Positions 1-8,644 of a DNA stretch of 64,000 nucleotides are shown here, in pieces. Source of the DNA: Dehalococcoidia bacterium (lineage in GTDB: Bacteria; Chloroflexota; Dehalococcoidia; SM23-28-2; RBG-16-64-32); the NCBI GenBank assembly GCA_030649945.1, contig JAUSFE010000054.1, positions 22,945 through 86,944 of the forward strand. The letters run 5' to 3'. The notes under the pieces are model-generated. The model made no database searches. It saw only the letters and a program-made list of their open reading frames with translations, and was not told the origin of the DNA. A program made the position numbers and the translations under genes. How positions within the stretch are numbered: position 1 is the stretch's first letter; each line of letters opens with the position of its first letter.

Positions 1-1
1 G

Positions 2-2164
2 AAACCGATGAACTTCGCCTATCTGAACGCGATAACCCGCAGCACGACCCTCCCTCCCTACGACCCCTGGTTCGCCGGCGGCTATCTGAACTACTACTAC
101 TTCGGTCACTTCATGACGGCCACTATGGTCAAGCTGACGGGCATCCTGCCGGAGATTTCCTACAACCTGGCCGTTCCCCTCTTCTTCGCTTTCACCGTGG
201 GGGTCACCTACTCGCTGGGGTACAACATGGCGGGCGCCGTTCGCAGCCGGCTGGCAAGCCGTCGCACGTCCGCGCGCGCCGTCGTAGGCGCGGGGCTGCT
301 GGCGGTCGTCATGGTCGCGGTGGCGGGTAACCTGGACGCGATCGACCAGATGGCCGACCGGCTATCGCTGATCAGCTCCTGGCACGTGGGCAGCGGCATC
401 CCATTCATCAGCGGAGCGGTGGGCACGCTGGGCGGCCTCTGGGAGGTAATCTTCGGCGGCACCGGACTGCCCACCATCGATTACTGGCGCCCCAGCCGGA
501 TGATGGCCCCCACGATCAGCATCACGGAGTTCCCCTTCTTCAGCTTCCTGTTCGCGGACCTGCACGCCCACGTCATGGCGATCCCCTTCGCCATCACCTC
601 GCTGGGCATCGGGCTGGCGCTGGTGCAGACCGGAGCCGCCGAGAGGCGACCGGGCAGATGGCTGCCATCTCCCAACCGGCTCCTGCTGGCGGCTCTCCTG
701 GCCCTGGTGCTGGGAGCCCTGCGCTGGATCAACTCCTGGGACTACCCAACCTTCCTTCTCGTCGGAATCGCTGCTCTGCTCATCTGTGAGCGGGCCTCCG
801 AGGGTCGCTTCAGCTGGCCCCTGGTCGTGCGGGGCGCCGTTGGCTCCGGGCTGATCGTGTTCCTCTCTGTCCTGCTGTTCTACCCCTTCCAGGCGGACTA
901 CGAGCAGTTCCAGGCGGGCCTGCACCCCACCGTGGAGACTACGGTCCTCCGCCAGTACTTCTCCCACTTCGGGCTGTTCATCGTGACCATCGCCGGCCTT
1001 CTGACGTTCCTCTGGACGCGGAGGCTCCGCCGGACGGAGTGGCGCGACGCCGCCCTCCAGTTCATCGCCGTCGCCTTCGGCCTCGTATTCCTCACCGTGC
1101 TCCTTCTCGCCCTCTCCAAGCCGCTGGCAGGGTTCATCCCGATCTCCGTGACCGGCCTCTCCGCCGACCAGTTCCTGGGAGACCTCGTGAGCGTCCGCCT
1201 TTCGTCCGGCTCCGCTCCCAGCTTCGGCCTGCCGCTGCTGCCCTTCGCCTATCCCGCCCTCGCCGCCGTCATCGTGCTAGCCTGGCACGAACTCAGGCGC
1301 GATCTGCCCGACTCGCCCCTCCGGCTGTTCATCCTGGCGATGCTGGCGATGGCGCTGGGGCTCAGCATCGGTGTCGACGTCGTCAACATAGACGGCGACA
1401 TCCAGCGGATGAACACGGTCTTCAAGTTCTACGTGCACATCTGGCTCCTGCTGGCCCTGGTCTCCGCTTTCGGAGCCTGGTATCTCCTGGTGGCGGTCCG
1501 CCCACCGCCTGCGAGCGCGCAACCTGCGCCGTTACAGCTCTCCCTTCTGAGAGCGCGGCGGCTCTGGGCGGCGGCGCTAGTCCTCCTCCTGCTGGGCGCC
1601 CTCCTCTACCCCCTCCGGGCCACGCCGGCCCGCCTCGACGACCGCTTCCTGGAGCTGCCGCGCACGGTGAACGGCGCGGCCTTCATGGAGCAGGCGACAT
1701 ACCAGGACGCCAACGGCCCCGTCATCCTCGCGCAGGACCTGTACGCGATCCAGTGGCTGCGAGACAACGTCGAAGGGTCGCCGGCAATCATGGAGGCGAA
1801 CACGCCGCTCTACAGCTGGGGCTCCCGCTTCTCCATCTATACCGGCCTGCCGACTGTAATCGGATGGGACTTCCACCAGGTGGTGCAGCGGGGCAAGTTC
1901 GCATCCCAGATAGCGGCGCGCCAGGCGGACGTCTCCCAGTTCTACAGCAACCCCAACCCCGCGGAGGCCCTGCGTATCCTCAAGAAATACCAGGTGTCAT
2001 ACGTCATCGTCGGTCAGTTGGAGCGGCTCTATTACCCGGCGGCTGGCCTGGCGAAGTTCGACGATAACCTGGGCGGCGCCCTGGAGCTCGTCTACGAGAA
2101 CCCCGGCAACAAGATCTACAGGATCAAGACCCAGGTTCTGCAGCCCCTGGCGATCTCTCCCTGA
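2..2164 (+). CDS. DUF2298 (YYY) polytopic membrane protein, 5'-truncated by window edge
   Basis: Integral membrane protein of the DUF2298 family, which has a predicted polytopic, glycosyltransferase-C-like architecture; its reaction is not established. The first visible residues are Lys-Pro before the first Met, and they align with Gln-Pro-Met inside the paralogue at 2207-4594, so the Met at base 8 is internal and the true start lies upstream of the window. Visible family signatures are NYYYFGH near the N-terminal end, ITEFPFFSFLFADLHAH in the middle, MNTVFKFY later and the soluble-looking YAIQWLRDN segment near the C-terminus. At least ten hydrophobic segments are visible. It stops 42 bp from the convergent stop of its paralogue, with no clear terminator between them. 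The family assignment is firm; the substrate is unknown, though polyprenyl-phosphate sugar transfer is a reasonable guess. Confidence 0.9.
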   Translation, partial: KPMNFAYLNAITRSTTLPPYDPWFAGGYLNYYYFGHFMTATMVKLTGILPEISYNLAVPLFFAFTVGVTYSLGYNMAGAVRSRLASRRTSARAVVGAGLLAVVMVAVAGNLDAIDQMADRLSLISSWHVGSGIPFISGAVGTLGGLWEVIFGGTGLPTIDYWRPSRMMAPTISITEFPFFSFLFADLHAHVMAIPFAITSLGIGLALVQTGAAERRPGRWLPSPNRLLLAALLALVLGALRWINSWDYPTFLLVGIAALLICERASEGRFSWPLVVRGAVGSGLIVFLSVLLFYPFQADYEQFQAGLHPTVETTVLRQYFSHFGLFIVTIAGLLTFLWTRRLRRTEWRDAALQFIAVAFGLVFLTVLLLALSKPLAGFIPISVTGLSADQFLGDLVSVRLSSGSAPSFGLPLLPFAYPALAAVIVLAWHELRRDLPDSPLRLFILAMLAMALGLSIGVDVVNIDGDIQRMNTVFKFYVHIWLLLALVSAFGAWYLLVAVRPPPASAQPAPLQLSLLRARRLWAAALVLLLLGALLYPLRATPARLDDRFLELPRTVNGAAFMEQATYQDANGPVILAQDLYAIQWLRDNVEGSPAIMEANTPLYSWGSRFSIYTGLPTVIGWDFHQVVQRGKFASQIAARQADVSQFYSNPNPAEALRILKKYQVSYVIVGQLERLYYPAAGLAKFDDNLGGALELVYENPGNKIYRIKTQVLQPLAISP

Positions 2165-2206
2165 CCAGAGGCTGGGCTCGCCGCGCGGGCCGGCGGCCAC
2201 GCCCGC

Positions 2207-4594
2207 CTACGGCGTCGTGACCAACGACTGTGCCGCGTGCCGCTCGTATATTGTGGCCTCGTCGTTCTCAAAGGCCACGCGCATGAACCGGCGGAACTTC
2301 TCCAGGCCCGCCGGATCGTACTTCTCCCGCTCTAGATAGCCGACGTACACGATCTCGACGTCGTACTTGTCCAGGATAGCGATCGCCTCCTGGATGTCCG
2401 TCGTGTTGTAGGCGGTGTCGATGTCCTCTCTCCTTGTTCCCTGAGGCGCGAAGGAGCCCCGCCACTGATTCTCGTGTCCCGCCCAGCCCAGGACCGTGGG
2501 CAGGCCGGTGTAAGCGGAGCGGCGCGAGAACTCCGTGAAACTATCGCCGGGAGCCTCCATCAACACCGGTGTCCCTTCGATGTTGCCCCTCAGCCACTGG
2601 ATCGCCTCATACTCACCCGGGCGGAAGCTCTTCAGGAAGGCGAGCCCGTCCAGCGTCGACGGCGTGCTCAGCCCTTCGGTGCGAGCGAGCGTTCCGGTCA
2701 CAGGATAGACGAGGCCGCCTAGAAGCAGCAGCACGGCGCTTCCGACGAATACACCGTACGGGATACGGGACAGGGGCCCCCGCGGCCGCCAGTCTCGCAG
2801 CAGGGAGTAGCCGGCGAACGCCGAGCCGAGCGCCAGGAGCAGCCAGGCCACGTACCAGCCCTTGAAAACCGTATTGAGCCTGGGAAGGTTGCCGACGAAC
2901 ACGTCCTTGATAAAGAACAGCTCCGACCCGACGAGTACGAGCAGCGCCAAGGCGGCGATGGCGAGGCCGAAGAGGATCGCGGTATCGCCCTCGTCCTCGG
3001 GCGCCGGCGAGACGTTCCTCACCACGGCCAGGACCAGCAACGCCAGCGTAGCGGTCAGCCAAGCCAGGGTCAGCCAGCCAGCGCCGCTACCAGCGGCTGC
3101 CGAGGAGCCGCCGGAACCGATGATCGGGTGGAGCAGGGCCCAGGCCAGCAGGGGGGCCAGCGCCACGCCCGCTGCCGCCGCCACCTGGCCGAGGCTGAAC
3201 CGCCAGCCCTGCCGGTGCCTGCTGATCGCGTAGACGGCGAGGGCTGTGATCAGCAGCAGGAACAGACCCCACTGAATGAACAGGTGGAACGGCTTGGTAG
3301 CCGGCCCTCCCGTGGTCAGGATTCCCGACGCCGGGGTTTCATAGCTCCAGTAGAACGGCAGGTACACCAGGAGCGACCCTAGGCTGAGTAAGCCCCCGAA
3401 CAGAGCCACCGAGACCAGTGCCCCTCGGCCGACGCGGCCCGGTTTCCTGAACTGGCGCAAGGCGAAGACGACTACTAGTAACACCAGGGCCACGGGAAGA
3501 TTGACGGTATGGACGAAGCCGACTCCCCCTACCAGGATGAGCATAAGCAGAAAGCCCGCCGGCCGGCGCCATGCCGAGGCACCGTCGTCGTTGACGGCGA
3601 AGATGTTCCAGGCTATCGCCACGGTCAGCAGGAGGAAGGGGATGGCCATGAAATGCGGGTGGAGGTCTCCCAGAAGAAAACTGAAGAAGGGGAACTCGGT
3701 TATCACGTCCGGAGTTCCCGCCGGAAAGATCCGGGCGGAGCGGAACCACCACCAGTTCTCCGTCGGGTACCAGGCGCTGCTCTCCCTGGGGCCATCGAGC
3801 CCGCCGACATCGACCCATTTGTAGAGGGCGTGCCAATCCAGACCGTGCACGGCCGCCAGCTCCGCCACGCCGAGGTAGTTGCTGAAGATGAGCAGGGTCA
3901 CCACGCCAAGCAACCCGGCCGCAACGGCGCCATACTTCAGCCAGCCGCGGACCGGGCGCGCGACTGCGTCCCAGCTGCCGGAGGCGGCCAGGTTATAGAC
4001 GATGCCGAACGCCGCCACCGCGGCGAGCGCCATAACCAGCGCCAGCGCCAGGTTGTAGCCGATGATGGAGCCAACGCCGGTCAGCTCCGTCTGCATCGCC
4101 GCGATGAAGTAGCCGAAGTAGTAGTAGTTCATCTCGTTGCCGGACAGCCACGGATCGTTCGGTGGGATTGACGAGTCGCGGACGAGGCTGCTGAGCAGAG
4201 CGACATCCATCGGCTGCTCGGTATGGCCGATCACGTTGATAAACGACCGAACCCAGACCGCGCCGAAGAACGACACGGCAAACAGGATCTCCACAAGCAA
4301 GAGGAACCGCCAGTTTTCGCGAATGTAGGTCTGCAGCTCTTGGCGATATCGCCCTGCCATCCCCAGGCCCACGATGGCGAAGAGGAGCAGGAGGAAAATC
4401 ACGGAACCGCGACTATTGGGGAGAAGGCCAAGCGTCGCGCTTAACCAGAGCGTGTAGCCCACGAGCACCAGGCCGACAAACTTGGCCAGGGTGTAGCCAC
4501 GGTCCTTCAGACCGCCGAAGAAAGCGAAGGCCACCGGGAAGGTTATCGCCCCCAGCACTTCAAGGGAGAACCACCAGCCCAGAGCATCCCACAC
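2207..4594 (-). CDS. DUF2298 (YYY) polytopic membrane protein, full length
   Basis: Full-length (795 aa) paralogue of the truncated gene facing it. It starts at GTG with an AGGAG ribosome-binding site 7 nt upstream. Roughly the first 110 residues form three or four hydrophobic helices that are missing from the visible part of the neighbour. The core signatures follow in family order: TEQPMDV and NYYYFGY (first quarter), ITEFPFFSFLLGDLHPH (middle), LNTVFKGWY and YEAIQWLRGN (C-terminal third), then a soluble-looking tail ending near YVGYLEREKY. The conserved acidic/histidine cluster in GDLHPH lies between membrane segments, where a GT-C enzyme would hold its active site; that role is inferred. 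The upstream methyltransferase gene lies 127 bp away on the same strand, so the two may be co-transcribed and act on the same surface glycan. Confidence 0.92.
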   Translation of the reverse strand: MWDALGWWFSLEVLGAITFPVAFAFFGGLKDRGYTLAKFVGLVLVGYTLWLSATLGLLPNSRGSVIFLLLLFAIVGLGMAGRYRQELQTYIRENWRFLLLVEILFAVSFFGAVWVRSFINVIGHTEQPMDVALLSSLVRDSSIPPNDPWLSGNEMNYYYFGYFIAAMQTELTGVGSIIGYNLALALVMALAAVAAFGIVYNLAASGSWDAVARPVRGWLKYGAVAAGLLGVVTLLIFSNYLGVAELAAVHGLDWHALYKWVDVGGLDGPRESSAWYPTENWWWFRSARIFPAGTPDVITEFPFFSFLLGDLHPHFMAIPFLLLTVAIAWNIFAVNDDGASAWRRPAGFLLMLILVGGVGFVHTVNLPVALVLLVVVFALRQFRKPGRVGRGALVSVALFGGLLSLGSLLVYLPFYWSYETPASGILTTGGPATKPFHLFIQWGLFLLLITALAVYAISRHRQGWRFSLGQVAAAAGVALAPLLAWALLHPIIGSGGSSAAAGSGAGWLTLAWLTATLALLVLAVVRNVSPAPEDEGDTAILFGLAIAALALLVLVGSELFFIKDVFVGNLPRLNTVFKGWYVAWLLLALGSAFAGYSLLRDWRPRGPLSRIPYGVFVGSAVLLLLGGLVYPVTGTLARTEGLSTPSTLDGLAFLKSFRPGEYEAIQWLRGNIEGTPVLMEAPGDSFTEFSRRSAYTGLPTVLGWAGHENQWRGSFAPQGTRREDIDTAYNTTDIQEAIAILDKYDVEIVYVGYLEREKYDPAGLEKFRRFMRVAFENDEATIYERHAAQSLVTTP

Positions 4595-4721
4595 GGGCTC
4601 GCTCCTACCGCCCTACCGGCCGGCTACCGTCATCCAGCACGATTCGATTCTAAGGGAGACGCGCGCCCCCTGGAAAGGGAGAGCTCACGCCTGCAGCCGT
4701 GAACCGGTGAGGTGTCAGGGG

Positions 4722-5615
4722 CTACCCGGCCGCGTGGTTCGACTTCTGGGCCACGACCAAGAGGATGTCGCGAGAGCTGGCGTAGAACGAAATAGGTGGC
4801 ACCGCTCGTGCCTTCCGGAGAAGGTTGACGAAAGGAGTGATAAACGGCGCGTACAGACACAGCCGTTGCAGGAACAGCCGCAGTGAGACGTATTTGCCTT
4901 CATGCTTCATGCTGATGATCCGGAACCCGGCCTCCTCTAGGAAGCGCCGCATAGTCGCGCGGGAGAAATAGACCAGATGCTCGTCCAGCTTGTAGCCCAT
5001 CCAACGATGCCCGAAAATCTTGGCCGCCATGCTGCCGACGTCTGGGGTGGCGAGGGCCAGAATCCCGCCATCGACGAGAAGCCTCCTCGCCTTGGCCAGA
5101 TCCGCCTTCGGATCCAGAGTGTGCTCGAGGTAATCCCACATGGTTACGACGTCGTAACGCTCTGAGGGCAGCTCCTCTTCCAAGAAGACGCCCGCTCGGA
5201 CCCGGTCTCCGAGCCGCTCCTGGGCACGCTTTACTGCGTGCTCCGAGATGTCTATCCCGTGCACATCCCACGCCGCTTCAGCCGCGACCTCCAAGAACAT
5301 CCCGTAAGCACACCCGACATCTAGCACAGCTGCCTTGCCCGGGTGTACCCCTTGAAGCGATTTCAATCGACGCCTGAACGTGCGATATATGTTCTCGCGA
5401 TCGCCCTCGTAGTCGCTATACCCCAATTCGTTGGAGTTTGCGTTAGAGAAATACTCCTCGCCGTAGAGGGCAGTGAGCTCCGCCACCGCCGGCTGGGGAT
5501 GAACGAACACCAGGTCGCAATCGAGGCAGCGCCACAGCCTGCCATTCAAGTATCTCGGCGGGAAGCGCTCACTCTCGCGCGACCCGCAGAGCATGCAGGT
5601 AGCTGTATCTTCCAT
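4722..5615 (-). CDS. Class I SAM-dependent methyltransferase with N-terminal zinc ribbon
   Basis: Methyltransferase of the Methyltransf_23 type. The N-terminus has two CxxC knuckles (C7/C10 and C30/C33) spaced like a zinc ribbon. The SAM-binding motif I, VLDVGCAYG, is at about residues 97-105, with the acidic end of strand 2 at GIDIS (120-124) and a motif IV-like MWDYLEH further on. The C-terminal 60 residues contain hydrophobic stretches that may touch the membrane. Proteins with this layout commonly sit in polysaccharide or glycolipid clusters and methylate sugars, which fits the neighbouring DUF2298 genes; the substrate is unknown. ATG at 5615 is preferred because GAGG lies 4 nt upstream. 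A TTG one codon earlier is also possible but would leave only 1 nt of spacing. Confidence 0.88.
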   Translation of the reverse strand: MEDTATCMLCGSRESERFPPRYLNGRLWRCLDCDLVFVHPQPAVAELTALYGEEYFSNANSNELGYSDYEGDRENIYRTFRRRLKSLQGVHPGKAAVLDVGCAYGMFLEVAAEAAWDVHGIDISEHAVKRAQERLGDRVRAGVFLEEELPSERYDVVTMWDYLEHTLDPKADLAKARRLLVDGGILALATPDVGSMAAKIFGHRWMGYKLDEHLVYFSRATMRRFLEEAGFRIISMKHEGKYVSLRLFLQRLCLYAPFITPFVNLLRKARAVPPISFYASSRDILLVVAQKSNHAAG

Positions 5616-5909
5616 CAATCCTCACACGTTGGGACTGGGCTACGGCCCATCGGGCCCTTATGTTAACCTTCGTCCCTTCAGGTTTGCAAGGTCGGCGCCT
5701 CAACTGCACCTACTGCCAATGCGTCCGGCAGCAACGATTTTACCAACTGTTAAGATTCGGGCCACGGTCGCCCCGCGAACGTGATGTCAACGGAGGGGCA
5801 GGCCACCGAGACCGCCGACTCCGCTCAGAGCCCTGACGGCTGAATGCGCCGGCCAACCAGGGGCCCTGCCTACCGCCGCAGCCAAACACCACTGCCACCC
5901 AAACAAGGA

Positions 5910-5932
5910 GCCGGTCGCTCAACGCGACCGGC
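5910..5932. other. GC-rich hairpin, 9-bp perfect stem
   Basis: Arms GCCGGTCGC and GCGACCGGC pair perfectly around a TCAAC loop. No T-run follows on either strand, so a Rho-independent terminator is not well supported. It lies upstream of both flanking divergent genes and could be a protein-binding palindrome or part of a leader RNA. Confidence 0.5.
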
Positions 5933-6012
5933 CGCCTGCTATCGAGCCTGGGCGGGAGGGGGACTTCCGCTCCGAACTCTGTGCTCAAGGTAGCAAGCTC
6001 CCTCCCGCCGCG

Positions 6013-6056
6013 AGTTAACCGACGGTTAAAGGGCGGTCGAGCTTCGGTTAAAATCC
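6013..6056 (+). promoter_or_regulatory. Four tandem 11-bp direct repeats with GTTAA core (candidate OmpR/PhoB-type operator)
   Basis: Consecutive 11-mers begin at 6013, 6024, 6035 and 6046. They read GTTAACCGACG, GTTAAAGGGCG, GTCGAGCTTCG and GTTAAAATCCA. Three of the four start with GTTAA and three end in CG, so the cores sit on the same face of the helix. Eleven-bp direct repeats are the classic layout for tandem winged-helix response regulators of the PhoB/OmpR family, one of which is encoded at 33305-33973. The array is about 100 bp upstream of the promoter at 6155. The repeats are seen directly; the regulator is inferred. Confidence 0.5.
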
Positions 6057-6154
6057 ACCTACCGGCGTTCCGGGCCTGTCTGGACGGAGTGGCAAACAGC
6101 AATGACGCAAGATTCATGAAGTCATGGCCGTACCCACACGCGTTGCTCCTCTGC

Positions 6155-6183
6155 TTGACAGATTCTGGGGAGCAAGTGATAAT
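6155..6183 (+). promoter_or_regulatory. Sigma-70-like promoter TTGACA-17-GATAAT
   Basis: The -35 box TTGACA (6155-6160) matches the consensus fully. A 17-bp spacer separates it from GATAAT (6178-6183), which differs from TATAAT at one position. It points at the surface-protein gene starting at 6449, giving a leader of about 260 nt. Such a close match is rare by chance in GC-rich DNA. Confidence 0.65.
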
Positions 6184-6448
6184 TGCGCCAAGTTTGGGGG
6201 TGTGGCGTGTGCTGATGGCATCTCGCCGCTCTTCTTTTTCCGGTGGACTGGAAGGCCAGGCGTCACGGGTGTGCGCTGCTTGGACGCGTTCCGCTACCGG
6301 TCAAGGCTACACCCCTGACAATGGGGCAGCTTAGGTACTGTCCCCAAAAGGGAGGGGTGCACTTGGCGCCAATGCGGCGTAGCAGTAGGAGGCCGCGGGA
6401 GTCGCTCAAGGACGGCCACACCATCAGCACGACTGGTGGGGTGACGTA

Positions 6449-8644
6449 GTGTTGCACGCCCGCCTCCTTAAGGGCTCCTCCCTGAGCCTCGTCGTCGCTG
6501 CCATCGCCGTCGTCCTGCTGCTCAGCTCCGACGCTTCGGCCGCCCCCACGGTGACCACCGACAAGGCCGACTACTTCTTCTTCGAGAAGGTCAGCATCAC
6601 CGGTGGCGGCTTCACCCCAAGCTCCCCCTACGACATCCCCGTCCTCCGGCCCGACGGCAAGATCGTCAAGGGCGATGGCACGGGCACCTCCCCCGTTTGG
6701 GACACTGTCCAGGCCAACGGGACAGGCGACTTCACCTACCTCTACCAGCTCGGCGCCTTGGCGGGGCTGTACACCGTAAAGGTGTACGCCGCGCCCTGGT
6801 CGGGCAACTGGAGCGAGGCGCCGCTTGCGAGCGTGACATTCACGGACTCGCCACCCAAGATCTCCCTGGAGCAGTGCCGAAACGGTCCAGCCTCCACCCC
6901 CAACGACTGTCTCGACCTTGGCGGAGGCACCGGCTGGGTCACCGGAAACGTGGGCGACACCCAGGGACATCTCGTCGAGGGCTACTCGGTACCCTACCGG
7001 GCGATCATGAAGAACCTCCCCACGAGTACGTCAATCACCGTCACATTGGGTTACGACATCAAGCACAGCAGCGCGCATGCTCTCGACTTCCTCACGCATT
7101 ATCAGCGCCTGGAGCCGCATACGCCTTTCGGGCACTCTGCCGAGACCGTGACGCCGACATCCGGGGTTTCGGGGATCGCCGGCACCACGACCACCATCGC
7201 TATCCCTGCTCCAAGCTCGACCTCTCTCTGTGCTTCACCAGTGTTTGGCCAGCCCACGACGAGTTTCAACTCCCTGCCAGCGGGCGAGCGACTTATGACG
7301 CTCTTCGGCGGCACTATCTCAGGTATGTCCTATGTATCCCAAGGGTGTCTGACCGACGCCACGGCAGAGACTCAAATTTCGGTAACCTTTACTACCGCCA
7401 GCGCGACAGCCGTACTCGCCTGGGGCGGGCACATCGCCAGGGCCCTCGATTGGGGCGCGGGCAACTCGGCCGGCGGCATCAGCGGCTCGCCCTATCACAT
7501 GAGACTCATCGACTGGACCCTGGGCAGCGTCGGTAGCCAGGACCGCTCGCTCTCAGCGGGCACGGTGGAGCCGGCGGGGAACATCGTCATAAACAAGGTC
7601 GCTGTCGGCGGTGATGACACCTTCAGCTACACGGCCACCAACGGCTTCCCGTCCAGCTTCAACATCACGACCTCCGGCGGGACTGGAAGCCAGACCTTCA
7701 ACAACGTGGCCGCCGGCGCCAAGACAGTAACCGAGTCCGGGCCGCCCGCGGGGTGGGTATTCACCAGCCTCATCTGCAGCGATCCCGATAGTGGGACAAC
7801 GGTCAGCGGCCAGACCGCGAACATCGATCTCGACGCCGGCGAGACGGTCACCTGCACCTACACCAACACCGTCGCACCCACGCCCACGCCGACGGCCACC
7901 GCGACGGCCACCGCTACCGCTACCGCCACCGCTACGCCGACGGCGACAGCCACCGCTACCGCTACGCCCACGGCGACGGCCACCGCCACGGCCACGCCAG
8001 TACCGCCTACGCCTACGGCGACAGCTACCGCCACGCCCACGGCGACGGCCACCGCCACGGCCACGCCAGTACCGCCTACGCCCACGCCCACGGCCACCGC
8101 TACCGCTACGCCGACGGCGACAGCCACCGCTACCGCTACGCCGACGGCGACAGCCACCGCTACCGCTACGCCGACGGCGACGGCCACCGCTACGCCGACG
8201 GCGACGGCCACCGCTACCGCTACGCCGACGGCGACAGCCACCGCTACCGCCACACCGACGGCGACAGCCACCGCTACCGCTACGCCGACGGCGACAGCCA
8301 CCGCTACCGCCACGCCGACGGCGACAGCCACCGCTACCGCCACGCCGACGGCGACAGCCACCGCTACCGCTACGCCGACGGCCACCGCCACGGCGACAGT
8401 CACCGCCGCCACGGCCACGGCGACAGCCACGCCCGGCGCGACCACCACAGCGACACCCACCGCCACACCGCCATCGGTGGGAGGGATCGCCGAGCTTCCG
8501 GGCATTGCCCTGAGGAGCTCCGACGCGATCCAGGAACAAAACGGGGGAGGGGGCTGGCTCTACCTCGCGGCGGCCGCGCTCGTTCTTGGATTGCCCGCGC
8601 TGGCCGCTGGAGCCAGGTACATCGGCAGACGCTGGCCGCGCTAG
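6449..8644 (+). CDS. Secreted, membrane-anchored protein with SpaA-like domain and Thr-Ala linker
   Basis: A 731-aa surface protein of unknown role. The GTG start follows a GGGGTGA ribosome-binding site. A signal peptide covers about residues 1-31, with a cleavage-like ASA-AP end. An Ig-like beta domain (about 32-130) and a second beta-rich domain (about 130-375) follow. Then comes a roughly 100-residue segment opening with NIVINKVAVGGDDTF, containing AGWVFTSLIC and ending in VTCTYTNT, typical of SpaA/prealbumin-like stalk domains. A linker of about 190 residues built from TATATATP units comes next. The C-terminus holds a hydrophobic helix (GWLYLAAAALVLGLPALAAG) followed by RYIGRRWPR. That resembles a membrane anchor with a positive tail, although no LPXTG motif is present. 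Its stop codon overlaps the convergent lipoprotein stop in a shared CTAG. Confidence 0.85.
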   Translation: MLHARLLKGSSLSLVVAAIAVVLLLSSDASAAPTVTTDKADYFFFEKVSITGGGFTPSSPYDIPVLRPDGKIVKGDGTGTSPVWDTVQANGTGDFTYLYQLGALAGLYTVKVYAAPWSGNWSEAPLASVTFTDSPPKISLEQCRNGPASTPNDCLDLGGGTGWVTGNVGDTQGHLVEGYSVPYRAIMKNLPTSTSITVTLGYDIKHSSAHALDFLTHYQRLEPHTPFGHSAETVTPTSGVSGIAGTTTTIAIPAPSSTSLCASPVFGQPTTSFNSLPAGERLMTLFGGTISGMSYVSQGCLTDATAETQISVTFTTASATAVLAWGGHIARALDWGAGNSAGGISGSPYHMRLIDWTLGSVGSQDRSLSAGTVEPAGNIVINKVAVGGDDTFSYTATNGFPSSFNITTSGGTGSQTFNNVAAGAKTVTESGPPAGWVFTSLICSDPDSGTTVSGQTANIDLDAGETVTCTYTNTVAPTPTPTATATATATATATATPTATATATATPTATATATATPVPPTPTATATATPTATATATATPVPPTPTPTATATATPTATATATATPTATATATATPTATATATPTATATATATPTATATATATPTATATATATPTATATATATPTATATATATPTATATATATPTATATATVTAATATATATPGATTTATPTATPPSVGGIAELPGIALRSSDAIQEQNGGGGWLYLAAAALVLGLPALAAGARYIGRRWPR
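7870..8465 (+). repeat. Tandem repeats coding for a Thr-Ala-Pro linker (30-bp period in part)
   Basis: Low-complexity DNA made of permutations of GCC/ACC/ACG/GCG/CCG codons. Between about 8095 and 8390 a 30-bp unit coding for a ten-residue ATPTATATAT block recurs many times, with mostly synonymous changes. Such arrays usually vary in copy number between strains. A similar linker is coded on the minus strand at about 37112-38262 and again from 63392 to the window end. Confidence 0.85.

Larger units (their letters stand above)
5616..6448. other. 833-bp intergenic regulatory gap
   Basis: No convincing gene is visible. Short open frames on both strands lack ribosome-binding sites, recognisable domains and consistent codon use. 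The stretch holds a perfect 9-bp hairpin (5910-5932), four 11-bp direct repeats (6013-6056), a near-consensus sigma-70 promoter (6155-6183) and an imperfect hairpin at 6322-6346 (arms TGGGGCAG and CTGTCCCCA) followed by AAAA. The interval from the promoter to the GTG at 6449 would give a leader of about 260 nt, long enough for an RNA element, but I could not match it to a known riboswitch. Confidence 0.6.

Noticed and set aside
5740..6334. Short open frames on both strands in the 5.6-6.4 kb gap
   Set aside because: They overlap the repeats and the promoter, lack Shine-Dalgarno sequences, and show no domain or signal-peptide pattern.
6322..6346. Mobile-element end or REP sequence (TACTGTCCCC next to GGGGCAG)
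   Set aside because: The short imperfect hairpin resembles ends seen near IS200/RAYT elements, but there is no transposase, no second copy and no target duplication in the window.
7870..8465. CRISPR-like regular repeats
   Set aside because: The repeats abut without unique spacers, keep an open reading frame and code for Thr-Ala-Pro.
7553..8539. Arg/Gly/Ser-rich open frames over the linker repeat
   Set aside because: Alternative-frame reading of the same tandem repeats. Arg-rich low complexity is expected from the shifted GCC/ACG codons.
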